A stretch of 33,895 nucleotides of DNA. Source: Microbacterium sp. Lineage in GTDB: Bacteria; Actinomycetota; Actinomycetes; Actinomycetales; Microbacteriaceae. The number at the start of each line of letters is the position of its first letter. The stretch's first letter is position 1. This document shows, piece after piece, positions 8,985 to 16,252 of this stretch. Location: contig JARBUN010000030.1 in the NCBI GenBank assembly GCA_029239635.1, positions 1 through 33,895 on the forward strand, read 5' to 3'. Under the pieces are notes generated by a model. The model had not been told where the DNA came from. It was given only the letters and a program-made list of their open reading frames with translations, and made no database searches. A program made the translations under genes and the position numbers.

Positions 8985-10181
8985 ATGCGCAGAACCGTCC
9001 CCGTGGCCGCCACAGCTGCTCTCGTCCTCGCCCTCACCGCCTGCTCGGGAGGGGGCTCCACCGCGTCGGGCAACGGGTCCGGGCCGATCAAGATCGGTAT
9101 GGTCGTGCCGCTCACCGGCTTCCTCTCCGCTCTCGGGCAGGGCGACAAGGAGGCCGCCGAGCGTGTGGTCGCCGACCTCAACGCCGCGGGCGGCATCGAT
9201 GGCCGACAGGTCGAGCTGACCGTCGTCGACGACAAGGCCGACGTGACCGAATCGGTGAAGCAGTTCAACCAGTTGGCATCCGATCCCTCGTACTCGGCGA
9301 TGCTCGCGAGCAGCTTCGTCTCGGCCGCGACCGCCGTGGGCAGCACCGCGCAGTCGGCGAAGATCCCCACGATCGCCCTCGGCCCGGTCGATGCCTTCGC
9401 CGACGGCAGCAACCCCTACGCCTTCACCTCGCCTCCCATTCCGGCCGTGTACGCGAGGGCGCTCGTCGACTACTGGGTCAGCCAGGGGGTGAAGACCCTC
9501 GCGATCGGCTACACCGGCGGCGACCTGTACGGCACGAACGGCGACAAGGCCACCGCGGAGTACGCGAAGGAAGCCGGCATCGACGTCGTGCTCGACGAGT
9601 CCTACGACCAGACCGCCACCGACTTCACCCCGCTCATCACCAAGGTCGTGTCGGCGAAGCCCGACGCGTTCGTCGTCTGGGGCGCGGGACCGGCTCCCGT
9701 CATCATCACCAAGCAGATCGCCGGCAAGGGCATCGCGACCTACTTCACCGGCGCCGAGGCGTCCGACCTCTACCTCCAGCCCGCGGGAGACGCCGCGGAG
9801 GGCGTCAAGGCGGCGGCGACCATCGCCCTCGGAGGCGACGCTCTGCCCGACGGCGCGTACAAGACCAAGGTCATGGCGGTCGCGAAGCCGTGGATGGATG
9901 CCAACGACGGGGCGTATCCGCCCGAGTTCGCGTTCGGCGGAGCCTCGGGCGTCGAGCTCCTCGCCGCGGCGATCGACGCGGCCGACTCCACCGACCGGCA
10001 GAAGATCCGCGACGCGCTCGAGAAGACCGACCTGCTGACCTCGAACGGCCACTACTCGTACAGCCCGACCGATCACATGGGTCTCGACGCGACCTCGCTC
10101 GCGATCTTCGAAGCCCAGGGTGGCACGTGGGTTCCGACCGACGCCGCGACGAAGCAGTTCGCGACCGAGCTTCCGCAGTGA
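8985..10181 (+). CDS. Branched-chain-amino-acid-type ABC substrate-binding lipoprotein (LivK family)
   Basis: 398-residue type-1 periplasmic binding protein. It has a lipoprotein signal with Cys20 in LTAC, then a Ser/Gly linker and IKIGMVVPLTGFLSALGQGD, the hallmark opening of the LivK/AmiC-like family. NAAGGIDGRQVELTVVDDKA is also typical. AGGAGAAAG at 8973-8981 is a strong ribosome site for the ATG at 8985; the longer open frame upstream is not coding. It heads a five-gene importer operon and is coupled to the ATPase gene (GTGA overlap). LivK relatives bind amino acids, amides, urea or aromatic acids. The nearby aromatic-type catabolic genes make a non-amino-acid ligand plausible. Confidence 0.92.
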   Translation: MRRTVPVAATAALVLALTACSGGGSTASGNGSGPIKIGMVVPLTGFLSALGQGDKEAAERVVADLNAAGGIDGRQVELTVVDDKADVTESVKQFNQLASDPSYSAMLASSFVSAATAVGSTAQSAKIPTIALGPVDAFADGSNPYAFTSPPIPAVYARALVDYWVSQGVKTLAIGYTGGDLYGTNGDKATAEYAKEAGIDVVLDESYDQTATDFTPLITKVVSAKPDAFVVWGAGPAPVIITKQIAGKGIATYFTGAEASDLYLQPAGDAAEGVKAAATIALGGDALPDGAYKTKVMAVAKPWMDANDGAYPPEFAFGGASGVELLAAAIDAADSTDRQKIRDALEKTDLLTSNGHYSYSPTDHMGLDATSLAIFEAQGGTWVPTDAATKQFATELPQ

Positions 10182-11044
10182 GCACACGTGACGACCCCTC
10201 CCGCGCGGGGAACGGTTCGACGGGCACCGGCTCTGCGGGGCAGGCGCCGGCCGGGATCGGCCCCGCGGCGACCGCTTCCGCCGGGCTCGAGCTGGCCGGT
10301 CTCTCCCGCCGGTTCGGCGGGGTCTACGCCAACCGCGAGGTCTCGTTCCAGGTGGCCCCGGGTGAGCTCCGCGGCGTCATCGGGCCGAACGGGGCGGGCA
10401 AGTCCACCCTGTTCGGCCTGATCAGCGGGCACGTCCGCCCCCAGGAGGGGGTCATCCGCCTGGATGGGCAGCGTGTCGACCGTCTGCCTCCCCACCGTCG
10501 CGCGCAGCGCGGAATCGCCATCGTCTTCCAGGGTGCGCGGCTGTTCCCGGGGATGACCGTGCTCGAGAACGTCGCCGTCGGGGCGCACGCCCGTACCCGA
10601 TCGGGCGCTGTCGACGCGGCGGTGCGGTCGCCGCGTCACCGCCGGGAGGAACGGGAGATCTTCGCGGATGCCGAGGCGGCCCTCGCCCGGGTCGGACTCG
10701 CCGACTGGGCCGGCCGGGGTGCCGAACAGCTGCCGCTCGGGCAGCAGCGCCGGTTGCAGGTCGCGCGGGCCCTGACCGCGCGCCCCCGCGTCCTCCTCCT
10801 GGACGAACCGGCCTCGGGTCTGCGTGCGGACGAGCGCGACGACCTCCGCGGTCTCATCCGCGAGCTGCACGACGACGGCACGACGATCCTGCTCATCGAG
10901 CACGACGTGGCGATGGTCACGGCCCTCGCCGACCGCATCGCGGTGCTCGATCTGGGCCGGCTCATCGCCGAGGGGACGCCGGACGAGATCCGCCGCGACC
11001 CCGCGGTGATCGCCGCGTATCTGGGAAGCGAGGCCGCCGCATGA
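10178..11044 (+). CDS. livG: ABC transporter ATP-binding protein, LivG type
   Basis: 288-residue ATPase. After a Gly/Ala-rich N-terminal extension of about 30 residues, the ABC domain shows Walker A GPNGAGKST, a LivG-style signature LPLGQQRRLQVARAL and Walker B VLLLDEPASGL, and ends in the LivG-type tail (VIAAYLGSEA). The GTG at 10178 overlaps the binding-protein stop (GTGA) and was chosen for that reason. The stop overlaps the ATG of the LivF homologue. Together with LivF it powers the importer from the cytoplasmic side. The low-complexity N-terminal extension is unusual for LivG. Confidence 0.93.
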   Translation: MSTRDDPSRAGNGSTGTGSAGQAPAGIGPAATASAGLELAGLSRRFGGVYANREVSFQVAPGELRGVIGPNGAGKSTLFGLISGHVRPQEGVIRLDGQRVDRLPPHRRAQRGIAIVFQGARLFPGMTVLENVAVGAHARTRSGAVDAAVRSPRHRREEREIFADAEAALARVGLADWAGRGAEQLPLGQQRRLQVARALTARPRVLLLDEPASGLRADERDDLRGLIRELHDDGTTILLIEHDVAMVTALADRIAVLDLGRLIAEGTPDEIRRDPAVIAAYLGSEAAA

Positions 11045-11718
11045 TGCTCGAGGTCGACGACCTCGTCGTGCGCTACGGTTCGGCGACGGCGCTCGACGGC
11101 GTCTCGGTGCGAGTGGATGCGGGTGAGCTCGTCGCGCTGGTCGGGCCGAACGGCGCCGGCAAGACCTCGCTGGTCAACGCCGTCAGCGGCCTCGTGCGTC
11201 CGGCATCCGGAACCGTCCGGGTGGGGGGAACGGTCGCTCAGGTTCCCGAGGGACGCCAGATGTTCGGAGACCTGAGCGTCGACGACAACCTTCGCCTCGG
11301 CGCGTGGCGTCGGCGGTCTCGGCGGACGGATGCCGTGTACGAGCTGTTGCCCGACCTGCAGCGCCTGCGCCGTCAACGCGCCGACACGCTCTCCGGCGGT
11401 CAGCAGCAGATGGTCGCGGTCGGTCGGGCCCTGATGGCCGAACCCGACCTGCTCGTCGTGGACGAGCTGTCGCTCGGGCTCGCCCCGCTGATCGCCGCCG
11501 ATCTCGTGCGCCACCTCGCCGCCCTCAACGCCGACCGCGGCACCGCCGTGCTGCTCATCGAGCAGGAGGTGGGCCTCGCGTTCGGCCTGTGCTCGCGGGC
11601 CTACGTGCTGGATGCCGGTCGCATCGTCGCCCAGGGTCCGACCGCGCAGCTCGCGGCCGCGCCCGAGGTGCGCGCCGCCTATCTCGGCGGTTTCGACGAA
11701 CAGGAGGACCTCTCGTGA
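11041..11718 (+). CDS. livF: ABC transporter ATP-binding protein, LivF type
   Basis: 225-residue ATPase, slightly short of the usual ~235. Walker A GPNGAGKTS, signature LSGGQQQMVAVGRAL and Walker B LLVVDELSLGLAP, the latter two being strongly LivF-like. The ATG at 11041 overlaps the LivG stop by four bases. It pairs with LivG as the nucleotide-binding dimer of the importer. The stop codon region overlaps a tiny coupled ORF (11715-11777) that leads into the LivH gene. Confidence 0.93.
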   Translation: MMLEVDDLVVRYGSATALDGVSVRVDAGELVALVGPNGAGKTSLVNAVSGLVRPASGTVRVGGTVAQVPEGRQMFGDLSVDDNLRLGAWRRRSRRTDAVYELLPDLQRLRRQRADTLSGGQQQMVAVGRALMAEPDLLVVDELSLGLAPLIAADLVRHLAALNADRGTAVLLIEQEVGLAFGLCSRAYVLDAGRIVAQGPTAQLAAAPEVRAAYLGGFDEQEDLS

Positions 11719-11777
11719 ACACGTCCGTCCGCCGGGCGCGCTGCGTTCGGCCCTCGCCCGAGGGGAGCACCTCGTGA
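11715..11777 (+). CDS. Possible 20-codon coupling ORF between livF and livH
   Basis: An ORF of 20 codons (VNTSVRRARCVRPSPEGSTS) opens with a GTG overlapping the livF stop (GTGA, 11715-11718) and closes with a TGA overlapping the livH GTG (11774-11777). Both junctions are thus 4-base overlaps of the type used elsewhere in this operon. It has no recognisable domain. It may carry ribosomes across the gap, or be an accident of a small insertion. Confidence 0.3.
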   Translation: MNTSVRRARCVRPSPEGSTS

Positions 11778-12628
11778 GCGACCTCGCCACCTATCTGCTC
11801 AGCGGTCTCGCCCTCGCGGGGTCGTTCGCCCTCGTCGGCAGCGGCATCGTCGTGGTCTACCGCGTGACCCACGTGCTCAACTTCGCGCAGGGCTCGTTCG
11901 TCGTGTTCGGTGCCTTCCTCTCCCAGACGTTCCGGCAGGCGGGACTTCCTCCCGGCCTCTCCGAACTCGCGGCGGTGGTCGTCGTCGGCCTCATCGGTCT
12001 CGTCGTGGGAGCGGTCGCGATCGGCAAGCCCGGCACGCATCCGATGACCTCGCTCCTCATCACGCTGGGGATGTCGCTGGTCGCGGCGGCCGTGATCATC
12101 GCGGTCTGGGGGCAGAATCCCGTCTCTCCCGCCGGGATCGGCGGCACGGTCCACCTGTTCGGCGCCGAGATCGAGACCCAGCGTCTCGTGACCCTCGCGG
12201 TGGCCGTCGTGACGCTCGCCGCGATGAGCCTGCTGTTCACGCGCACCGACATCGGTCGCGCGCTCACCGCCGCGGCATCCAATCCCCGTGCCGCCCGACT
12301 CGTCGGGATCGACACCCGGGCGATGGGCCTGCTGTCGTTCGCGATCGCCGGGGTGCTCGGCGGTCTCGCCGGGGTGCTGATCGCACCCACGACGGCGGTG
12401 TCGGTGACCTCCGACCTGCCGTTCGTGCTCAGCGCGCTCGCCGCGGCGGTGTTCGGGGGGTTGCGGAGTCCGTGGATGACGTTCGTCGGTGCCCTCGTCC
12501 TCGGGGTGACCGGCCAGCTCGTCGCGGGCTACGCCAATGGCTCGTACCAGACCCAGATCGCGCTCATCATGATGCTCGTCATCATGATCGCCCGGTCGCG
12601 TTCCTTCACCGCCGAGGAGGCGAAATGA
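11774..12628 (+). CDS. livH: ABC transporter permease, LivH type
   Basis: 284-residue inner-membrane permease with about eight hydrophobic segments. Family features include YRVTHVLNFAQGSFVVFGAF near the N terminus, the cytoplasmic loop RTDIGRALTAAASNPRAARLVGID (contact with the ATPase) and AAVFGGLRSPWMTFVGALVLG near the end. The GTG at 11774 has a GGGGAG site at 11762-11767. The gene ends in an ATGA overlap with the LivM gene. It forms half of the transport channel. Confidence 0.92.
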   Translation: MSDLATYLLSGLALAGSFALVGSGIVVVYRVTHVLNFAQGSFVVFGAFLSQTFRQAGLPPGLSELAAVVVVGLIGLVVGAVAIGKPGTHPMTSLLITLGMSLVAAAVIIAVWGQNPVSPAGIGGTVHLFGAEIETQRLVTLAVAVVTLAAMSLLFTRTDIGRALTAAASNPRAARLVGIDTRAMGLLSFAIAGVLGGLAGVLIAPTTAVSVTSDLPFVLSALAAAVFGGLRSPWMTFVGALVLGVTGQLVAGYANGSYQTQIALIMMLVIMIARSRSFTAEEAK

Positions 12629-13599
12629 CCCGCATCGTCATCGCGTTGGCGGCGGTCGCCGCCGCGATCGCCCCGCTGCTGCTGACCGACCAGACGTTCT
12701 TCGTGCAGACCGCGCTCACCGCGCTCGTCGTCACCGGACTGTCGCTGTTCATGGGGTACGCCGGTCAGGCGTCGCTCGGCCAGGGGGCGTTCGTCGCGGT
12801 CGGGGGACTCGCCGTCGCGGCCGGAACCGTGACCTTGGGCATCCCTCCGCTCATCGCTCTCATCGCCGCTCCCGTTCTCGGGGCGCTGGTCGCCGCGCTG
12901 GTGGGGTGGCCGCTCCTGCGGCTGCGCGGGCACTACCTCGCGTTCGGCTCTCTTGCGGTGCTGCTGATCATCCAGACGGTCATGGCCACCGCTCCGCTGT
13001 TCGGCGCGGGGGTCGGGATCTTCGGCATCCCTCCGCTGTCGGTGGGGGGACTCGTGGTGACCGACCAGCGCGTGTACTCGTATGTGGCGCTGGCCGCGCT
13101 CGCGGCGGCGCTGCTGGTGTGCCACAACCTCGTGCGGTCGCGATTCGGACGGGGGATCCGCGCTCTCGCCGGGAGCGAGTCGGCGGCGGCGTCGAGCGGC
13201 GTGCCGATCCTGCGCAGCAAGCTCACGGTGTTCGCGGTCGCGGGAGGATTCGCGGGGTTCGCGGGTGCGTTGGGCGCGTTCTTCACGCCCTACGTCAGCC
13301 AGGACACGTACCCGCCGTTCGCTTCGTTCGGTTACGTGGTGATGGCGGTGGTCGGCGGCCTCGGCACCGTGTGGGGCGGGGTCGTCGGAACCCTCGCGCT
13401 GAGCCTGTGGCTGCAGGTGCTGAGCACGCTGAGCGCGACCCCCGGCATGCCCGCGGCTGCGGGGCCGATCCTCCAGTACGCGGGGTACGGGATCGTGTTG
13501 GTGGTGTTCCTGCTGTTCGTGCCGCGGGGGATCGTGCCGACGCTCGCCGGGCTGCGGCGGCGGCGGGCCGTGCCCGCGACGGGGGCGGGGCGGGGCTGA
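12625..13599 (+). CDS. livM: ABC transporter permease, LivM type
   Basis: 324-residue permease with about nine hydrophobic segments. The motifs LFMGYAGQASLGQGAFVAVGG and LRLRGHYLAFGSLAV are diagnostic of LivM, as are FGRGIRALAGSESAAASSGV (ATPase contact loop) and VVGGLGTVWGGVVG. The ATG at 12625 overlaps the livH stop, with GAGGAGG just upstream. It ends the importer operon. Its stop codon lies inside the first copy of a G-rich direct repeat. Confidence 0.92.
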   Translation: MTRIVIALAAVAAAIAPLLLTDQTFFVQTALTALVVTGLSLFMGYAGQASLGQGAFVAVGGLAVAAGTVTLGIPPLIALIAAPVLGALVAALVGWPLLRLRGHYLAFGSLAVLLIIQTVMATAPLFGAGVGIFGIPPLSVGGLVVTDQRVYSYVALAALAAALLVCHNLVRSRFGRGIRALAGSESAAASSGVPILRSKLTVFAVAGGFAGFAGALGAFFTPYVSQDTYPPFASFGYVVMAVVGGLGTVWGGVVGTLALSLWLQVLSTLSATPGMPAAAGPILQYAGYGIVLVVFLLFVPRGIVPTLAGLRRRRAVPATGAGRG

Positions 13600-13740
13600 T
13601 CGGGGTCGGGTGGGGCGGCTGTCGCGATGGCGGCGGGCGGGGCTGACCGGGGTCGGGCAGGCTCCGGCGGGGCGGCGCTCGCGATGGCGGGGGTGCGGGG
13701 CTGATCGGGGACGAGTGGGGGCTCGGGTGGGGCGGCTCCC
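13592..13740. repeat. Three degenerate G-rich direct repeats after livM
   Basis: GGGGCTGATCGGGG-like units begin at 13592, 13639 (GGGGCTGACC variant) and 13697, each followed by related TCGGGTGGGGCGGCT and CGCGATGGCGG blocks. The first unit includes the livM stop codon. The plus strand has many G runs. No T-tract terminator was seen in 13600-13823, and no gene is supported there. Confidence 0.55.
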
Positions 13741-13823
13741 GCCGCGGCCGTGGCGCAGGCCTCGAGGGTAGTCGCGCCCGTTCGCGGGGCGCGGTGCCCT
13801 TTCCCTCGGGACGCGCGCTCCCC

Positions 13824-14771
13824 TCACCCCAACCGCTGCAGCATCCGCGCCGCGAGGAATCGGGCGCGGCCGCGCGGGGTGAGGGGGTCGTAGCCGAGCT
13901 GTCGGGTCCACGTCTCATGACGCGACTGCAGACTGCTGTGGTGCAACGAGAGGCGCGTCGCCGCCGCCCGGATGCTCTCGCTGTCGACGACCACATCGAG
14001 CGCCTCGAGCGTGCGCCCGTCGAGCGCGTCGAGAGCCTGGAGATCCGGATGCCGTGGACCCGACGGATCGAACGCGCGGGCGAGTTCGACGAGGACGCCG
14101 AGCTCGCCCGCATCGACCACACGGTGCCGGTCGTCGGCCAGCCGGAGGGCGAGGCGGGCATCGGCGCAGGCGCGGGGGAGGTCGTCGAGGTCGCGCGCGA
14201 CGCTCGTGCCGACCGGTCCGTCCGGGGGGACGACCTCACCGAGTCCGATCCAGACGGCGCCCTCCGCGGTTGCGAGGACGGTGGACGCGGTGGTCACGTG
14301 CCGCGAGTGCGGGGGTGCCGCGACCACGCGGATCGCGCCGTCGAGGCGCAGTCGTCGGGCCGCCGCTTCGCGATCGACGCGCGAGACGCCGGAGTCGATG
14401 ACGCGCTCGACCGCGCTCGTCGTCGGGTCGGCCCGCGCGGTGATGATCGCGAGGGCGACCTGCGCGCGATCGACGATCATCGCGTCGTTCAGGGCGGATC
14501 CGGTGTCTCGCTGGAGCCAGACGCGCGGAGCGTCCGTGTCCGCCAGGGACGGGGGCGGGGTGGGAGGGACTCGGGCACCGTCGGCGTCGATGCCGATCAG
14601 GCGACCGCGTACGCGCGCACCCGCGGTCGCACCGCTGAGGATCGCCGCCGCCCGCACCACCGACTCGACACCCGCACCGCCGGCGACCAGGGAGTCGAAG
14701 TAGTCGATGATCTTCACCGACTCGCTCGCGGCAGGATCGAGGACTTTCAGGCGGCCCACGAGCTCCTGCAT
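13824..14771 (-). CDS. PucR-like helix-turn-helix transcriptional regulator
   Basis: 315 residues from the ATG at 14771, which has an AAGGGGGAC site just upstream; a GTG at 14807 would add 12 residues but lacks a site. The C terminus (LDGRTLEALDVVVDSESIRA, then ATRLSLHHSSLQSRHETWTR, then LGYDPLTPRGRARFLAARML) is the PucR/CdaR-type helix-turn-helix, in which a divided-cell DNA-binding domain ends the protein. The N-terminal two thirds have no domain I recognise. It lies 95 bases after the HSL esterase on the same strand, so it may be co-transcribed and control it or the convergent liv operon. Confidence 0.78.
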   Translation of the reverse strand: MQELVGRLKVLDPAASESVKIIDYFDSLVAGGAGVESVVRAAAILSGATAGARVRGRLIGIDADGARVPPTPPPSLADTDAPRVWLQRDTGSALNDAMIVDRAQVALAIITARADPTTSAVERVIDSGVSRVDREAAARRLRLDGAIRVVAAPPHSRHVTTASTVLATAEGAVWIGLGEVVPPDGPVGTSVARDLDDLPRACADARLALRLADDRHRVVDAGELGVLVELARAFDPSGPRHPDLQALDALDGRTLEALDVVVDSESIRAAATRLSLHHSSLQSRHETWTRQLGYDPLTPRGRARFLAARMLQRLG

Positions 14772-14866
14772 GCGTCCCCCTTCGGCCCGAGCGGTGGTGT
14801 CGGTCACAGCTTAGAACGGGTGCTGCTCCTGCAGCGCGGGCCTGCCGCGCGCTTGCCGCGCACCCC

Positions 14867-15841
14867 TTACCCGAGCAGCCGGCGGATCCAGCGGTCCCGC
14901 GCCTCGACGGCGTCGTGCGAGAGGGCGGCTTGCGGGGCGAACCCCTCGAAGGCGTGGAAGCCTCCGGGCCACACGTGCAGCTCGGCCCGACCCCCGGCGG
15001 CCCAGATGGCCGAGGCGTAGGCGACGTCCTCGTCGCGGAACACCTCGGCGCTGCCGCAGTCGATGAAGGCGGGAGGAAGGCCCGACAGGTCGGTCGCGCG
15101 CGCCGGAGCCGCGTAGATCGACACGTCGTCGGTGCCGCGACGCGCGCCGAGGAGAGAGTTCCACCCCAGCAGGTTGCTCTCGCGGTCCCACACGCCCTCG
15201 CCCTGGATCTGGTGCGTCGACACGGTCGCGTCGCGGTCGTCGAGCATCGGATACATGAGCATCTGGCCGATGAGGTGCGGCCCCCGGCGATCGCGCGCGA
15301 GCAGCGTGACGCCCGCCGCGAGCCCTCCGCCCGCGCTGCCGCCCGCGATGAGCAGTCGCTCGTGTTCGATGCCCAGCTCGTCGGCGTGCTCGGCCGTCCA
15401 GACGAGCCCCGCGTAGCAGTCCTCGACCGGATACGGATCGGGGAACTCGGGCGCCAGCCGGTACTCGACGGTCACCAGGACGGCGTTGTAGCGATGGAGC
15501 CACTCGGCGAACCCCTCGACCGCCGTGAAGCGATCGCCGAAGATCATGCCTCCGCCGTGAGTGTGGAAGATTCCGGGGCCGCGCCCCGTGCGCTCCTTCG
15601 GCTCGACGATCGAGACCACGATCTCGTCGCCCTCGAAGCCCGGGATCGTCACGTCGCGGGACTGCAGGTCGGCGGTCTCGAGGATCTCCTCGCGAGTCGG
15701 CATCCCCGGCAGGCTGCCCATCTTCATCATGGGCAGCATCTCGGCGGTCAGCGTCGGGGGCACCATCTCGCTGATCACCTCGAGCATCGTCTCGAGTTCG
15801 GGGTCGAAGGGAGGACGGTTCGGGATGCCGCTGGCGGCCAT
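14867..15841 (-). CDS. HSL-family alpha/beta-hydrolase (esterase/lipase)
   Basis: 324-residue esterase of the hormone-sensitive-lipase (family IV) group. Oxyanion motif HGGG at 95-98, nucleophile in GGSAGGG (Ser169), acid Asp270 (EVFRDEDV) and His296 (PGGFHAFEGF). There is no signal peptide. The ATG at 15841 has an AAGGAG site six bases upstream; the open frame continues upstream only through repeat DNA. HSL esterases hydrolyse short acyl or aryl esters. With the 5724-6440 hydrolase this gives two intracellular esterases near one importer. Substrate unknown. Confidence 0.9.
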   Translation of the reverse strand: MAASGIPNRPPFDPELETMLEVISEMVPPTLTAEMLPMMKMGSLPGMPTREEILETADLQSRDVTIPGFEGDEIVVSIVEPKERTGRGPGIFHTHGGGMIFGDRFTAVEGFAEWLHRYNAVLVTVEYRLAPEFPDPYPVEDCYAGLVWTAEHADELGIEHERLLIAGGSAGGGLAAGVTLLARDRRGPHLIGQMLMYPMLDDRDATVSTHQIQGEGVWDRESNLLGWNSLLGARRGTDDVSIYAAPARATDLSGLPPAFIDCGSAEVFRDEDVAYASAIWAAGGRAELHVWPGGFHAFEGFAPQAALSHDAVEARDRWIRRLLG

Positions 15842-16114
15842 GGTGACTCCTTCGTCGGGGACGCCTCGTCGCGTCCTTCCTCGATTGTGCGCGCGTCGTC
15901 TCGCCCCGTATCCCGCCAGGCGGCGGGAGAACAGGGGACGCGGGCCGACGGATGGCGGGTCTCGAGACGTGTCCTGTATCCGGTCCCGATCACCGACCGG
16001 TTCCGCGCGGGCGGAACGTTTTGTCGCCGGTGCCTGGCCCGATCGCCGGCCGGTCGTCGCCGCACCGCTCACCGCCTCCCTCGGCGCCCTCACCCGCGAC
16101 GTCTCCACCGACAC

Positions 16115-16224
16115 CGCCTCGTCGCCGCACCGCCTCGTCGCCGCACCGCCTCGTCGCCGCACCGCCTCGTCGCCGCACCGCCTCGTCGCCGCACCGCCTC
16201 GTCGCCGCACCGCCTCCCCGCCGC
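16115..16224. repeat. 16-bp tandem repeat, six perfect copies plus a degenerate tail
   Basis: The unit CGCCTCGTCGCCGCAC repeats six times without change (16115-16210), followed by decaying copies to about 16250. It lies in the 411-base gap between the antiporter stop and the esterase start, both on the minus strand. Because 16 is not a multiple of 3, it reads as a 16-residue repeat in every frame but no gene is supported. The rest of the gap (15842-16114) shows no feature besides the esterase ribosome site. Confidence 0.9.
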
Positions 16225-16252
16225 GCTGCCGTGCCGCCGCACCGACTCCCGC

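Noticed and set aside
10737..10760. LPLGQ instead of LSGGQ in the LivG-type ATPase as a defect
   Set aside because: LivG proteins normally have a variant signature of the form L-x-x-GQQRRLE/Q, so this is within the family range.
12529..13911. Minus-strand ORF opposite livM
   Set aside because: Arg/His/Pro-rich shadow; livM on the plus strand has clear family motifs and operon coupling.
16115..16224. CRISPR or coding repeat at the 16-bp tandem array
   Set aside because: Units are directly adjacent without spacers, and the unit length is not a multiple of three, so it is neither CRISPR nor a selected peptide repeat.
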